From positions 228,313 to 292,312 of the forward strand of contig NZ_KZ559472.1 of assembly GCF_002850745.1 (NCBI RefSeq): a stretch of DNA of 64,000 bases. The letters run 5' to 3'. A program made the translations under genes and the position numbers. Positions 33,605-42,680 of this stretch are shown here, piece by piece. Below the pieces are notes generated by a model. It saw only the letters and a list, made by a program, of their open reading frames with translations, made no database searches and was not told the DNA's origin. Every line of letters starts with the position of its first letter. Positions within the stretch are counted from its first letter, which is position 1. Source of the DNA: Nonomuraea indica. Lineage in GTDB: Bacteria > Actinomycetota > Actinomycetes > Streptosporangiales > Streptosporangiaceae.

Positions 33605-34339
33605 TCACTCCCAGCGGAAGAACCGCACCGCAAGGACGCTGCACACCACGAGCCCGGCCCCCATGACGACCAGGTTCGCCGGCTCCGGCCACTGCCCGGC
33701 CCAGGTGGCGCGCAGCGCCTGCGCGAACGGCCCGGCCACCGAGTAGTCGCTGACCACCCGCAGCGCGTCCGGCATGACCTCGCGCGGGACCCACATGCCG
33801 GCCACGAACATCAGCGGGAACATCACCGACGTCCCGATGAGTGGCGCCGCCTTCCCCGAAGGCGCCAGGGCCGCGATCAGCAGCCCCATGGCCAGCAGCG
33901 CGGCGGCCCCGAGCAGGAACACCAGGACGAACCCGACCGGCAGCCGCGGCAGCGCCGTGCCCAGCACCAGCCGGCCGGCCACCACCAGCAGGACGACCGC
34001 CCCGACCCCCAGCACCAGGTTGATCACGAGCTGCGCCGCCAGCATCCGGCCGGGGTGCATCGGCGTGGTGGACATCCGCCTGAGCACCCCCTGCTCGCGG
34101 TAGGTGGCGAGGACGGCCGGCAGCACGGTGAACGCCAGGGTCAGCAGCGCGAGCAGCGTCATCATCGACGGCAGCTGCGTGTCGATCAGGCGCTCGCCGC
34201 CGAAGGCCGGATCCGGCTCCGACATCTGCGGGATGCTGCCGATGACCAGCAGCAGCGCCACCGGCAGCACGACGCTGAACACCACGGTCCCCACGTCCCG
34301 CAGGTGCAGCTTGGCCTCGACGAGGAGGATCTTCTTCAC
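33605..34339 (-). CDS. ABC-2 type transporter permease
   Basis: 244 residues with six hydrophobic segments and the DrrB/ABC-2 layout: a cytoplasmic start (MKKILLVEAKLHLRDVGTVVF), a large loop with YREQGVLRRMSTTPMHPGRML (the elbow/coupling helix), and a later GLLIAALAPSGKAAPLIG then MFVAGMWVPREVMPD. It pairs with the ATPase encoded immediately upstream (ATGA overlap) to form an exporter of drugs or lipids. Convergent and end-to-end with the lactonase gene. Confidence 0.88.
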   Translation of the reverse strand: MKKILLVEAKLHLRDVGTVVFSVVLPVALLLVIGSIPQMSEPDPAFGGERLIDTQLPSMMTLLALLTLAFTVLPAVLATYREQGVLRRMSTTPMHPGRMLAAQLVINLVLGVGAVVLLVVAGRLVLGTALPRLPVGFVLVFLLGAAALLAMGLLIAALAPSGKAAPLIGTSVMFPLMFVAGMWVPREVMPDALRVVSDYSVAGPFAQALRATWAGQWPEPANLVVMGAGLVVCSVLAVRFFRWE

Positions 34340-35241
34340 GAGAGCTTCCTTCCGGTGAGCGCGAGGAACGCGTCGTCCAGCGTCGCCTGCTCGATGCGCA
34401 GGTCGGCCGGGACGATGTGGTGTCCGGCCAGCGCCAGGGTGACGGAGGCGGCGAGGTCGCCGGTGCCGGAGACGGTGACGTGGTCGCCGCTCCGGGAGAC
34501 CTCCCGCACCTGCGGCAGCGCGAGGAGCAGGGCGTCGTCCACGGGAGCCGACGGCCTGAACCGCACCCGCTGCTCGGCGTCCACGCGGGCGACGAGCCCG
34601 GCCGGGGTGTCGACGGCCACGACGCGACCCCGGTCGATGAGCGCGATCCGGTCGCAGAGCCGTTCGGCCTCCTCCATGAAGTGCGTGACGAGCACGATCG
34701 TCACGCCGGAGTCACGCACCTGCTCGACCAGCTCCCACGTGTCGCGGCGGGCCTGCGGGTCGAGGCCGGTGGTCAGCTCGTCCAGCACCGCCACGCGCGG
34801 CCGGCCCACCAGGGCCAGCGCGACCGACAGCCGCTGCCGCTGCCCGCCGGACAGCTTGGCGAACGCGGTGTCCCGCTTTTCGGCCAGCCCGACCCGCTCC
34901 ATCAGCTCCCTCCAGTCGGCCGGGTCGGGATAGAAGGAGGCGTACAGGTCGAGCGCCTCCCACACCTTGATCTTCTCGGGCAGCGCGGCGCTCTGGAGCT
35001 GCACGCCGAGCACCCGGTGCAGCGCCTTGCGCTCGTGCCGCGGGTCCAATCCGGCCACCTGGACGGTGCCGCCGTCGGGGACGCGCAACCCCGCGACGCA
35101 CTCGACGGTGGTCGTCTTGCCGGCGCCGTTCGGGCCGAGGATTCCGAAGATCTCCCCCTCGGCGACCTCGAACGACACGTCGTCCACCGCCACGTGGCCG
35201 GGGTAGCGTTTGTGGAGGTTCCTGACTTCGATCACCTTCAT
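34336..35241 (-). CDS. ABC exporter ATP-binding protein (DrrA-like)
   Basis: 301-residue ATPase: Walker A GPNGAGKTTT, signature LSGGQRQRLSVA, Walker B VAVLDELTTGLD (Leu replaces the usual Pro after DE), switch THFMEEA. A C-terminal ACT-like accessory domain (about 215-301) matches drug-exporting DrrA/NatA proteins. It is divergent from a two-component sensor gene about 110 bp away, a common actinomycete layout in which the regulator pair controls the exporter. Confidence 0.9.
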   Translation of the reverse strand: MKVIEVRNLHKRYPGHVAVDDVSFEVAEGEIFGILGPNGAGKTTTVECVAGLRVPDGGTVQVAGLDPRHERKALHRVLGVQLQSAALPEKIKVWEALDLYASFYPDPADWRELMERVGLAEKRDTAFAKLSGGQRQRLSVALALVGRPRVAVLDELTTGLDPQARRDTWELVEQVRDSGVTIVLVTHFMEEAERLCDRIALIDRGRVVAVDTPAGLVARVDAEQRVRFRPSAPVDDALLLALPQVREVSRSGDHVTVSGTGDLAASVTLALAGHHIVPADLRIEQATLDDAFLALTGRKLS

Positions 35242-35351
35242 GCCATCGACGGTAGGAACGATGCCTTCTCCGGGGAATGCGGCTGGATGTCGGGCAAGGG
35301 TGTATCTAGGTGCAATGTCCGGGGCAGCCCGGCTCCCGCAGACTGGGAGGC

Positions 35352-36785
35352 ATGCTGAGAAGGTACGGCCGGGTCCTGACCCTGCTCGGGCTGAGCGTCG
35401 TGCAGCTGGCCGTGACGCTGGTGGCCGCGACCTGCCTGCTGCTGTCGTTCGCGCTGGGCATGGTCTTCCTCTATCCGCCGCAGGTGCGGCTGGTGCGCGG
35501 GCTCGCGCAGGACGTCCGGCGGCGGGTCGCCACCTGGACCGGGATCTCGATCGACCCGCCGTACCTGCCGGAGCCGCCGCCTCCGCAGCCGGGGCCCGAC
35601 GGCATGTACCTGTCCGAGCGGACGCTCTACCGAACGCCGCGCATCCCCGCCTGGAACGCCAGGTGGAAGTGGATGATGACCGATCCGGCTTCTTGGCGCG
35701 ACTCGCTGTGGCTGCTGCTCGACCCGCTGATCAAGATCTGCCTGCTGCCGCTGCTGCTCGTCCTCCCCGGCCGCGGCCTGCGCGTGTACGCCCTGTGGTG
35801 CGAGCTGTTGCTCTCCCCCACCACGACCAGCCGGCTGGCCCGGCAGCTCACCCGGCTCAACCGGGTGCGCAACCTCGCGGCCGACTCCCAGGCCGCCGAG
35901 ATGCGCCGCATCGAGCGTGACCTGCACGACGGCACCCAGGCGAGGCTGGTGGCGATCGGCATGACCCTCGGCGCCGTCGAGGAGCTGATCGACCGCGACC
36001 CCGCCTCGGCCCGGGCGCTGCTCGCCAAGGCCAGGGAGGCGTCCGCCGACACCCTGACGGAGCTGCGCCGGGTCATCCGCGGCATCCACCCGCCCGTGCT
36101 CGCCGAGCGCGGGCTCGCCGACGCCGTGCGGGCGCTCGCCATGGACAGCCCGCTCGGGGTGAGCGTGGAGGTGGACCTGCCGCATCGCCCGGAACCCCCG
36201 GTGGAGGCCGCGGTCTACTTCGCGGTCAGCGAGCTGCTGGCCAACGCCGCCCGGCACGGCGACGCCCGCACCGCGACGATCGACATCCGTGGCGACGACG
36301 CCGACCTGCGGGTGAGCGTGACCGACGACGGGTTCGGCGGCGCCGACCCGAGCAGGGGCAGCGGCCTGACCGGCATCGAACGCCGGCTCGCCGCCTTCGA
36401 CGGCTTGATGGCGATCACCAGCCCGCCCGGCGGGCCGACCTCCGTGACCATGGTGCTGCCGCGCGCGCTGCCGCAGCACTGGGCGGGAAACCTGCCCACG
36501 ATGCCGCGCTGGAAGGCCGCCCTGGTCGCCCTCCTCTGGCTGACGGCCTGGTGCCCCCTCTTTCCGCAGGGCATCGTCGCCGCCATCTTCAAGATCATCG
36601 ACTTCGGGCACCGGTCGTGGTTCCTGGCGTTGTACCTGCCCGGACCCTGGCAGTGGCCGGCCATCCTGTTCATGATCGTTCTAGGGGTGGCCATGTACGT
36701 CCTGGCGATCACGATCCCCGCCGCCCACGCCAGGGAACGCTGGATGGTCCAGACGGCGCCGCCCCGTCTATGGTTCCGCCCATGA
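35352..36785 (+). CDS. Membrane sensor histidine kinase (NarL/DesK type) with a C-terminal membrane tail
   Basis: 477 residues. N-terminal membrane segments (about 8-40, then about 115-145) form a putative sensor domain. The HisKA_3 dimerisation helix has phospho-acceptor His192 in ERDLHDGTQARLV, and the ATPase domain has NAARHGDA (Asn298) and DDGFGG with GSGLTGIERRL. Beyond the catalytic domain, the last about 90 residues contain two or more hydrophobic helices (KAALVALLWLTAWCPLF, WPAILFMIVLGVAMYVLAITI), an uncommon arrangement. ATG at 35352 is chosen by the fit of the first helix, though GGGAGG is very close; a TATCTA -10-like element lies at 35303. Coupled by ATGA to the response regulator. 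Confidence 0.88.
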   Translation: MLRRYGRVLTLLGLSVVQLAVTLVAATCLLLSFALGMVFLYPPQVRLVRGLAQDVRRRVATWTGISIDPPYLPEPPPPQPGPDGMYLSERTLYRTPRIPAWNARWKWMMTDPASWRDSLWLLLDPLIKICLLPLLLVLPGRGLRVYALWCELLLSPTTTSRLARQLTRLNRVRNLAADSQAAEMRRIERDLHDGTQARLVAIGMTLGAVEELIDRDPASARALLAKAREASADTLTELRRVIRGIHPPVLAERGLADAVRALAMDSPLGVSVEVDLPHRPEPPVEAAVYFAVSELLANAARHGDARTATIDIRGDDADLRVSVTDDGFGGADPSRGSGLTGIERRLAAFDGLMAITSPPGGPTSVTMVLPRALPQHWAGNLPTMPRWKAALVALLWLTAWCPLFPQGIVAAIFKIIDFGHRSWFLALYLPGPWQWPAILFMIVLGVAMYVLAITIPAAHARERWMVQTAPPRLWFRP

Positions 36786-37432
36786 GCCGCGTACTCATCG
36801 CCGAGGACCTCTACCTGCTCCGCGACGGTCTGGTGCACCTGCTGCAGGCCCACGGCTTCACCGTCGTGGCGGCCGTGGAGAGCGGGCCCGAGCTGCTCGA
36901 CGGGCTGGTCGAGCTGCGTCCCGACGTGTCCATCGTGGACGTGCGGCTGCCGCCCACGTTCACCGACGAGGGACTGCAGGCGGCGCTCGCCGCCCGCCGG
37001 CAGGTGCCGGGCCTGCCCGTCCTCGTGCTGTCGCAGCACGTCGAGCAGCTCTACGCCCGCGAGCTGCTGGCCGACGGCTCCGGCGGCATCGGCTACCTGC
37101 TCAAGGACCGGGTGCTCAACGCCGAGCAGTTCGTCGACGCCGTACGCCGGGTGGCCGGGGGCGGCACGGCCATGGACCCCGAGGTGATCGCCAAGCTGCT
37201 GGCCAGCAACGCCCGCCACGAGCCGCTCGCCGCCCTGACGCCCCGCGAGCGCGAGGTGCTGGAGGCCATGGCCGAGGGCCGGTCCAACGCCGCGATCTCC
37301 CAGCGCCTCTACCTCAGCGAGAGCGCGGTGGCCAAGCACACCGCCGGCATCTTCGCCAAGCTCGGCCTCGCCCCCTCCGACGACGACAACCGGCGGGTGC
37401 TGGCCGTCCTCGCCTACCTCAACAGTCGCTGA
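36782..37432 (+). CDS. NarL/FixJ-family response regulator
   Basis: 216 residues. Receiver domain with phospho-acceptor Asp53 (VSIVDVRLPP), acidic pocket AED near residue 8, and switch/Lys region YLLKDRV. A LuxR-type HTH follows (LTPREREVLEAMAEGRSNAAISQRLYLSESAVAKHTAGIFAKLGL). Translationally coupled to the upstream kinase. Likely targets are the divergent ABC exporter genes, by position. Confidence 0.93.
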   Translation: MSRVLIAEDLYLLRDGLVHLLQAHGFTVVAAVESGPELLDGLVELRPDVSIVDVRLPPTFTDEGLQAALAARRQVPGLPVLVLSQHVEQLYARELLADGSGGIGYLLKDRVLNAEQFVDAVRRVAGGGTAMDPEVIAKLLASNARHEPLAALTPREREVLEAMAEGRSNAAISQRLYLSESAVAKHTAGIFAKLGLAPSDDDNRRVLAVLAYLNSR

Positions 37433-37493
37433 CCGGAATGTCGGTGTCACCGGATACCTTCGGAGGAGTCGGGCGAGAGGAAGGGCCGATCAG

Positions 37494-38594
37494 GTGAAGA
37501 TCCGGGTCAACCGCGATGTACTGGCTGACGCCGTGGCGTGGGCCGCCAGGGTTCTGCCCAGCCGTCCTGTGACACCCGTGCTGTCCGGGTTGCTGATCGA
37601 GGCGGGTGACGAGCTGGCCGTGTCCGCGTTCGACTACGACGTCTCGGCGCAGGCCCGGATCGACGCCGACGTCGCCGAGGCGGGCCGCGTCCTCGTCCCC
37701 GGCCGGCTGCTCGCCGAGATCAGCCGCAGCCTGCCCGGCGAGCACGTGGAGATCGTCACCGAGGGCGCCGAGGCCGTGCTGACCTGCGGCACGGCCGAGT
37801 TCGGGCTGGTCACCATGCCTGTCGAGGACTTCCCGACCATGCCGACGATGCCGCCGGGCGTCGGCGCGGTCGGCGGCGGGGTGTTCGCCTCCGCCGTGGG
37901 CCAGGTCGCCCCGGCCGCGAGCCGTGACGACACGCTGCCCATGCTCACCGGCATCCGGGTGGACATCGAGGGTGAGACGGTCACGATGGCCGCCACCGAC
38001 CGCTACCGGATCGCCGCGCGCGAGTTCGCCTGGCGGCCCACCACGCCCGACGTCGCCGTCTCGGCCATGGTGCCCGCCCGGGTGCTGGTCGAGGTGGCCA
38101 AGTCGCTGCGCGGCGGCGAGGTGCTGGTCGCGATGGGCGACGGGGTGGCGGGGTTCGAGAGCGTCGGCCGCAGCACCACCGTGCGGCTGCTCGACGAGCA
38201 GTTCATCGACTACCGCACCCGGCTGACCGCCGACTGGTCCATCAGGGCCGACGTGCGGGTCGGGCCGTTCGTCGACGCGATCAGGCGGGTGGCGCTGGTG
38301 GCCGAGCGCAACACCGCGATCCGGCTGTCGTTCACGCAGGGCCAGGTGCTGATCCAGGCGGGCGGCGGCGACGTCGGCCGCGGGTCGGAGGTGGTCGAGT
38401 GCGAGCTGCGCGGTGACGACATCCAGATCGCCTTCCAGTCCCACTTCCTGCTCGACGGCCTCACCGGCATCGAGAGCGAGCTGGCCCGCATCAACATGGA
38501 GTCGTCCACCCGGCCGGCCCTGATCCAGGACGTGCCGGGCGACGCCGAGCCCGCCTTCCGCTACCTCGTCATGTCCCTGCGCCAGGGCAGCTGA
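37494..38594 (+). CDS. DNA polymerase III beta subunit paralogue (sliding clamp)
   Basis: 366 residues with the three clamp domains: MKIRVNRDVLADAVAWAARVLPSRPVTPVLSGLLIEA at the start, AASRDDTLPMLTGIRVDIEGETVTMAATDRYRIA in domain 2 and FRYLVMSLRQGS at the end. The usual clamp C-terminus is YLxMPxR; here Ser replaces Pro. It stands alone, without dnaA or recF, so it is probably an accessory second copy rather than the main dnaN next to oriC. GTG at 37494 has AGGAAGG about 11 nt upstream. It may serve repair synthesis or be an alternative clamp; evidence is lacking here. Confidence 0.88.
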   Translation: MKIRVNRDVLADAVAWAARVLPSRPVTPVLSGLLIEAGDELAVSAFDYDVSAQARIDADVAEAGRVLVPGRLLAEISRSLPGEHVEIVTEGAEAVLTCGTAEFGLVTMPVEDFPTMPTMPPGVGAVGGGVFASAVGQVAPAASRDDTLPMLTGIRVDIEGETVTMAATDRYRIAAREFAWRPTTPDVAVSAMVPARVLVEVAKSLRGGEVLVAMGDGVAGFESVGRSTTVRLLDEQFIDYRTRLTADWSIRADVRVGPFVDAIRRVALVAERNTAIRLSFTQGQVLIQAGGGDVGRGSEVVECELRGDDIQIAFQSHFLLDGLTGIESELARINMESSTRPALIQDVPGDAEPAFRYLVMSLRQGS

Positions 38595-38615
38595 CGGGCC
38601 GGCCGTCCCCGGCGG

Positions 38616-39074
38616 TCAGCCGAGGTCCGAGCGGTGCCCGGCCACGAGCCTGAAGACCCGCTTGAACTCCGCGTACGCCTCCTCACCCACCGCCTCGGCG
38701 TGCCGCGCCTCGATCGCGGCCACGGCCGCGTCCGCCTTGACCATCTGGTCGAGCCCCTTGGCGGTCGGCATGATGAGCTTGGCGCGCCGGTCGGCCGGGT
38801 CCGGCCGGCGCTCCACGTAGCCCAGCGCGACCAGCTCGTCCACGAGGGTGCCGATGACCTGCTTGTGCTGGCCCGACTGGGCGGCCAGATCGGTGGCCCG
38901 GCTGCCTTCCTCGTCCAGGTAGGCCAGCACCGCGCCGTGCCGTGGCCTGAGGTCCGGATGCCCCTGCTCGGCCACGGTGGCGAACAGCTCCCGTTGCAGC
39001 CCGAACAACGTGCGGCCGGTCAGGACACCCAGATCGGGGTCCCGCAGCTTGCGCTCGCTCCTGCGCACGGTCAC
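38616..39074 (-). CDS. MarR-family transcriptional regulator
   Basis: 152 residues with a central winged HTH (ATDLAAQSGQHKQVIGTLVDELVALGYVERRPDPADRRAKLIMPTAKG). The DxRxK wing motif DPADRRAK is present. Divergent from the monooxygenase-NmrA gene pair, with a perfect 13-bp palindrome 8 bp from its own start, so it likely represses both directions and responds to a small aromatic or oxidised ligand. Confidence 0.9.
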   Translation of the reverse strand: MTVRRSERKLRDPDLGVLTGRTLFGLQRELFATVAEQGHPDLRPRHGAVLAYLDEEGSRATDLAAQSGQHKQVIGTLVDELVALGYVERRPDPADRRAKLIMPTAKGLDQMVKADAAVAAIEARHAEAVGEEAYAEFKRVFRLVAGHRSDLG

Positions 39075-39081
39075 GCCTCCA

Positions 39082-39094
39082 ATTAGTCACTAAT
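39082..39094. promoter_or_regulatory. MarR operator candidate
   Basis: Perfect 6-1-6 palindrome ATTAGT-C-ACTAAT, with a related weaker copy about 17 bp away (ATTGTCACTGAT). It sits in the 56-bp A/T-rich spacer between marR and the divergent ABM-domain gene. Confidence 0.65.
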
Positions 39095-39130
39095 CTTGAT
39101 TGTCACTGATTCTTACTATATCGTCTGGGC

Positions 39131-39436
39131 ATGACCACAACAGTGGAACTCACCCGGTTCCGCGTGCGCCCCGAGCATGCCGACCGGCTGCCGGCCGCCC
39201 GTTCCGGCATGCTCGCGGACTTCCGTGCCGACCGCTCCGGCTTCCTCGGGGCACGCCTGGTGCGCCTGCCCGGCGACGAGTGGCTCGACATCGTGGAATG
39301 GCGCTCGCCCGGCGACTTCGCCGCCTCCCGCGCCAAGGGCGCGAACCTGCCCGGCATCCGGGCCTTCTTCGACCTGATCGACGAACTGGTGTCCGCGGAA
39401 GAGGGCACCACGGACGAGAGCGAGAACCCGGCATGA
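39131..39436 (+). CDS. Antibiotic-biosynthesis-monooxygenase (ABM) domain protein
   Basis: 101 residues forming one dimeric alpha/beta ferredoxin-like domain (VELTRFRVRPEHADRLPAAR, GFLGARLVRLPGDEWLDIVEWRS). Such small proteins act as cofactor-less monooxygenases or as stress-linked ligand binders. First gene of a two-gene unit, overlapping the next by 4 bp, under likely MarR control. Confidence 0.78.
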   Translation: MTTTVELTRFRVRPEHADRLPAARSGMLADFRADRSGFLGARLVRLPGDEWLDIVEWRSPGDFAASRAKGANLPGIRAFFDLIDELVSAEEGTTDESENPA

Positions 39437-40278
39437 CCATCCTCGTCACCGGAGCGAACGGCACCGTCTCCGGCGCTGTCCTGCGGTCGCTGCCCACCAA
39501 GGACGACGTCCGCGTGCTGGTACGCGACCCCGGCAAGGCGCCGCCCGGATACGAGGTGGCCGTCGGCGACCTCGACGACCCGGCGACGCTCGGCGAGGCG
39601 TTCGCCGGCGTGGACACGCTCTGGCTGCTCACCGCCATGGGCCCGCAAGCGCCGCATGCCAGCATGAACGCCGTCTGGGCGGCCCGCGAAGCCGGCGTGC
39701 GGCACGTCGTCCGCCTGTCGGCCATCGGCGCGGCACACGACGCCCCCACACGCAACGGCCGGCTGCACGCCCTCTCCGACGCGGAGCTCCAGGCTTCCGG
39801 CCTGAACTGGACGATCATCCGCCCGGCGTTCTTCATGCAGAACCTCTTCGGCGCGCTGAACGGCAGCATCCTGTACGGCGCCACCGGACACGGCAGGCTC
39901 GGCCTCATCGACGTCAGGGACATCGGCGACTTCGCCGCCGAGCTCCTCACCAACCCCCGACCGCACACAGGCAAGGTCTACACCCTCACGGGCCCGGCCA
40001 GCATCTCCCTGGACGAGGCCGCCGCGGACCTGGAGGCGGTCTACGGCCGGCCGGTCACCTACCAGCCGCTGTCGCCTGACCAGGTCCACGCCGCCATGCT
40101 GGACGCCGGTGCCCCGGAGTGGATCGCCGCGGTCAGCGTCGAGTACGCCGTCGCCTACGCGCGTGGCTGGGGCGACTACACCACCCCCGACTTCGCCGCG
40201 GTCACGGGCCGCGCCCCGCGTTCGTTCCTCGACTTCGCCCGCGCCCACGCCGAGCACCTCGCCACCACCCCGTCCTGA
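39433..40278 (+). CDS. NmrA-like NAD(P)H-binding oxidoreductase
   Basis: 281-residue atypical short-chain dehydrogenase. The nucleotide-binding motif TGANGTVSGAVLRSL is at the N-terminus and GDLDDPATLGEAFAGVDTLWLLTA follows. WTIIRPAFFMQNL and YTLTGPASISLDEAA are typical of NmrA/azoreductase-like (QorB/YtfG-like) members. The Tyr/Lys catalytic pair of classical SDRs is absent. Likely a quinone reductase or redox sensor. ATG at 39433 overlaps the ABM gene. MarR, ABM and NmrA together suggest a response to electrophiles or quinones. Confidence 0.85.
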   Translation: MTILVTGANGTVSGAVLRSLPTKDDVRVLVRDPGKAPPGYEVAVGDLDDPATLGEAFAGVDTLWLLTAMGPQAPHASMNAVWAAREAGVRHVVRLSAIGAAHDAPTRNGRLHALSDAELQASGLNWTIIRPAFFMQNLFGALNGSILYGATGHGRLGLIDVRDIGDFAAELLTNPRPHTGKVYTLTGPASISLDEAAADLEAVYGRPVTYQPLSPDQVHAAMLDAGAPEWIAAVSVEYAVAYARGWGDYTTPDFAAVTGRAPRSFLDFARAHAEHLATTPS

Positions 40279-40542
40279 CCCGCCACCGCGCTCGGCGACC
40301 ACGAACCGGACGCGACTGACCGGCGCCCCGGATGCCCTCGAATGCATGGGACCGTGAAGGGAGGGGCGGCTGCCGGATGCGGGGCCGTAGGGGGCGGTGA
40401 TGGGGGAGGCCGGGGGCCGGCTGGACGCCGTTACGGCGGCCGGCCACCAGCCGGTCAGCGGGCGTCTTCCTGGAGGTCCGCAACCCCGTGCGGAGGGTGG
40501 CGGCCCAGCCGGCTGTGCCGTAAAGGAAGAAACAGACGCCCG

Positions 40543-41217
40543 CTACGCCTCGGTGAGGGCGATGAGGATGTGCTCCATGCACGCGTGGCTGGCGCGCTCG
40601 GCGGCGCTGGCGTCGCCGGCGGCGATGGCGCGGGCGATAGCGTCGTGCGGGATGTAGCTCTTGTTCAGCGACGTGCCGGCGGCCGTGATGCTGGCCCGGA
40701 GCGCGGCCGAGAAGTCCTCGAACAGGTCGATGAGCACGAGATTGTGCGTGGCGTGCGCGACGGCCATGTGGAAGGCGAGGTCGGCCTCGACGAAGTAGTC
40801 GGGGTCGTCGAGCTCCCAGGCCCGGTCACGCTCGGCGAGGGCGGCCTCGATGCGCTTGATGTCGTCGTCGGTGCGCCGGGCGGCGGCCAGGCGGGCCGAC
40901 TCGACCTCCAGCGCGCGCCGCACCTCGAGGATCTCGAGCTGCTCCGCCTGCTTGAGCCGGCGGAGCATGGCCCCCGAAAGCTCGCTGGTGGCGCGGACGT
41001 AGGTGCCGTCACCCTGGCGGCACTCCAGCAGCCCGGCGTGCGTCAGCGCGCGCACGGCCTCGCGAACGGTGTTGCGGCCGACCCCGAGCTGCTCCGCGAG
41101 CACGGTCTCGGTCGGAATCTTGCCGTTCATCTGCCACGACCCTGAAGTGATCTGCTCCTTGAGCTGGTCGATCACCTGGTCCACGAGCGAAGCCCGCTGC
41201 GCCGTACGCAGACTCAC
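40543..41217 (-). CDS. FadR-subfamily GntR transcriptional regulator
   Basis: 224 residues. Winged HTH (VIDQLKEQITSGSWQMNGKIPTETVLAEQLGVGRNTVREAVRALTHAGLLECRQGDGTYV) followed by the all-helical FCD domain (EVRRALEVESARLAAARRT, EADLAFHMAVAHATHN with the metal-ligand Asp/His, and a later HDAI/ASHACMEHI). The target operon is not adjacent: the 265 bp on its 3' side is non-coding and the divergent side faces another regulator. Confidence 0.9.
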   Translation of the reverse strand: MSLRTAQRASLVDQVIDQLKEQITSGSWQMNGKIPTETVLAEQLGVGRNTVREAVRALTHAGLLECRQGDGTYVRATSELSGAMLRRLKQAEQLEILEVRRALEVESARLAAARRTDDDIKRIEAALAERDRAWELDDPDYFVEADLAFHMAVAHATHNLVLIDLFEDFSAALRASITAAGTSLNKSYIPHDAIARAIAAGDASAAERASHACMEHILIALTEA

Positions 41218-41324
41218 AGTCCGCCTCCTCCGGGGAAACCAATCATCCTATGAGTCAATGACTGGTAGACCCTAATTATTCCAGACCGTTCAGCACAAAT
41301 CTGGAACTTCCCCGGAGTCCTTCG

Positions 41325-42680
41325 TCAGCGGGAAACCGAGGCGTCCACCGTCAGGCCTGCCAGCGCGGAGCGCACTCCCGCCGCTTCCAGGGCCTTACGA
41401 TACGCGCCGGTCTGGTGCGCCTGGTCACCGACCCGGCCGTAGAGGTCGCCCAGCTCGCGCCAGCAACGGGCCGCCTGCCTGTCGGCGCCGAACACCGGCC
41501 TGTCGAGCGTCTCCAGCAGCCCGCGGGCGGTGCCGAGATGCCGGCCGGCCTCGCCCCCGAGATCGAGCGCGACGGTCGCGAGGACCAGGTGGGCCTCCGC
41601 CGGAACCGTGCGCGGCGTGGCGTGCGCCAGGCTGAGCGCCGCCGTCGCCAGCTCGGCCGCCCGTGCCGGATCGGCCGCGCGGAGCCTGACGCGCGCGTGC
41701 GCGATGAGCGCCGCGCCGTGCTCGCCCGCGACGTCTGGCGTCGCGGCGAACGCCCTGACCGCCTCCCCCGCCAGGTGCTCGGCCTCGTCGAGCGGCGTGC
41801 CGGCCAGCATGGCCCAGTGCATGGCGATCCGGGCGAGCTGCAGTGCCAGCCTGGCGGACCGTCCCGCGGTGATGGCGTCGTCGGCCAGTCGTACGGCCAG
41901 CGCCGAGTCGTCGCCGGCCGCGGCGGCGGAGCTCGCCTGCCACAGGGTCCGGATCTCGGCGGAACGGTCCATAATCACCGGCACGCCGTTGGTGTCCAGC
42001 ACCCGCTTGACGAACGCCGGGGCGGCGGTGCCCTCCTCCAGCTCGCCGCGGGCCTCGACGATCGCGGCGGCCAGGTCGATGGCGATCTCACCCTGTGTGA
42101 TCGCCAGCTTGAGCGCCTGCTCCAGCGCGTGGGCGGCCAGGTCGCGGGCGCGCAGCCGGTCGCCGGCCCGCTGGTAGCAGCGGCTCAGCGCGACGGTCAG
42201 CGGCAGGTCGGCCAGCCGCTCGGGGTGCGCGGACGCCTCCCGGCGCAGCCGCTCGAACGCCTCGACCGCCTGGCCCAGCCGGCCCTGCGCCTCCAGGGCG
42301 CGGGCCCGGCCGAAGCGGGCGTGCGCCGTGAGCATGGCGTTCTCCTCGTCGGCGGCCTTCACGATCTCCGTGAAGCGCTCGGCGGCCACGGCCGGATCGC
42401 CGTGCTGAAGCTCCAGCTCGGCATGGCGCAGCCCGAGCTCGGTGTCGATGCGCTGCCGAGGCTCGATCCCGTGCAGGAGGAACTCGGTGGTGCACCCCAG
42501 GCGCTCGGCCAGGAGGCGGGCCACGACCGGAGTCGGGGTGCGCTTGCCCGACTCGATGAGTGAGACATAACTGTCAGACAGGTCGGGCCCGGCCAGTTGG
42601 GCCTGGGACATCCGCCTGTTCAGCCGCAGTCCGCGGACGCGGTCACCGATGGTTCCCTGACTCGGCATCTCATCTCTCAA
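41325..42680 (-). CDS. XRE-type HTH regulator with TPR-like helical repeats
   Basis: 451 residues. An N-terminal lambda-repressor-type HTH (IGDRVRGLRLNRRMSQAQLAGPDLSDSYVSLIESGKRTPTPVVARLLAERLGC) is followed by about 350 residues of alpha-helical repeats rich in Ala/Arg/Leu with TPR-like spacing (HAELELQHGDPAVAAERF, ARFGRARALEAQGRLGQAVEAF). This is the layout of actinomycete peptide- or partner-responsive regulators. ATG at 42680 or, more likely, 42668 (MPSQGT). Its target is not evident. Confidence 0.82.
   Translation of the reverse strand: MRDEMPSQGTIGDRVRGLRLNRRMSQAQLAGPDLSDSYVSLIESGKRTPTPVVARLLAERLGCTTEFLLHGIEPRQRIDTELGLRHAELELQHGDPAVAAERFTEIVKAADEENAMLTAHARFGRARALEAQGRLGQAVEAFERLRREASAHPERLADLPLTVALSRCYQRAGDRLRARDLAAHALEQALKLAITQGEIAIDLAAAIVEARGELEEGTAAPAFVKRVLDTNGVPVIMDRSAEIRTLWQASSAAAAGDDSALAVRLADDAITAGRSARLALQLARIAMHWAMLAGTPLDEAEHLAGEAVRAFAATPDVAGEHGAALIAHARVRLRAADPARAAELATAALSLAHATPRTVPAEAHLVLATVALDLGGEAGRHLGTARGLLETLDRPVFGADRQAARCWRELGDLYGRVGDQAHQTGAYRKALEAAGVRSALAGLTVDASVSR

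Noticed and set aside
40279..40542. Gene between the NmrA gene and the GntR regulator
   Set aside because: Frames on both strands are low-complexity, lack ribosome-binding sites and mostly extend antisense into the neighbouring genes.
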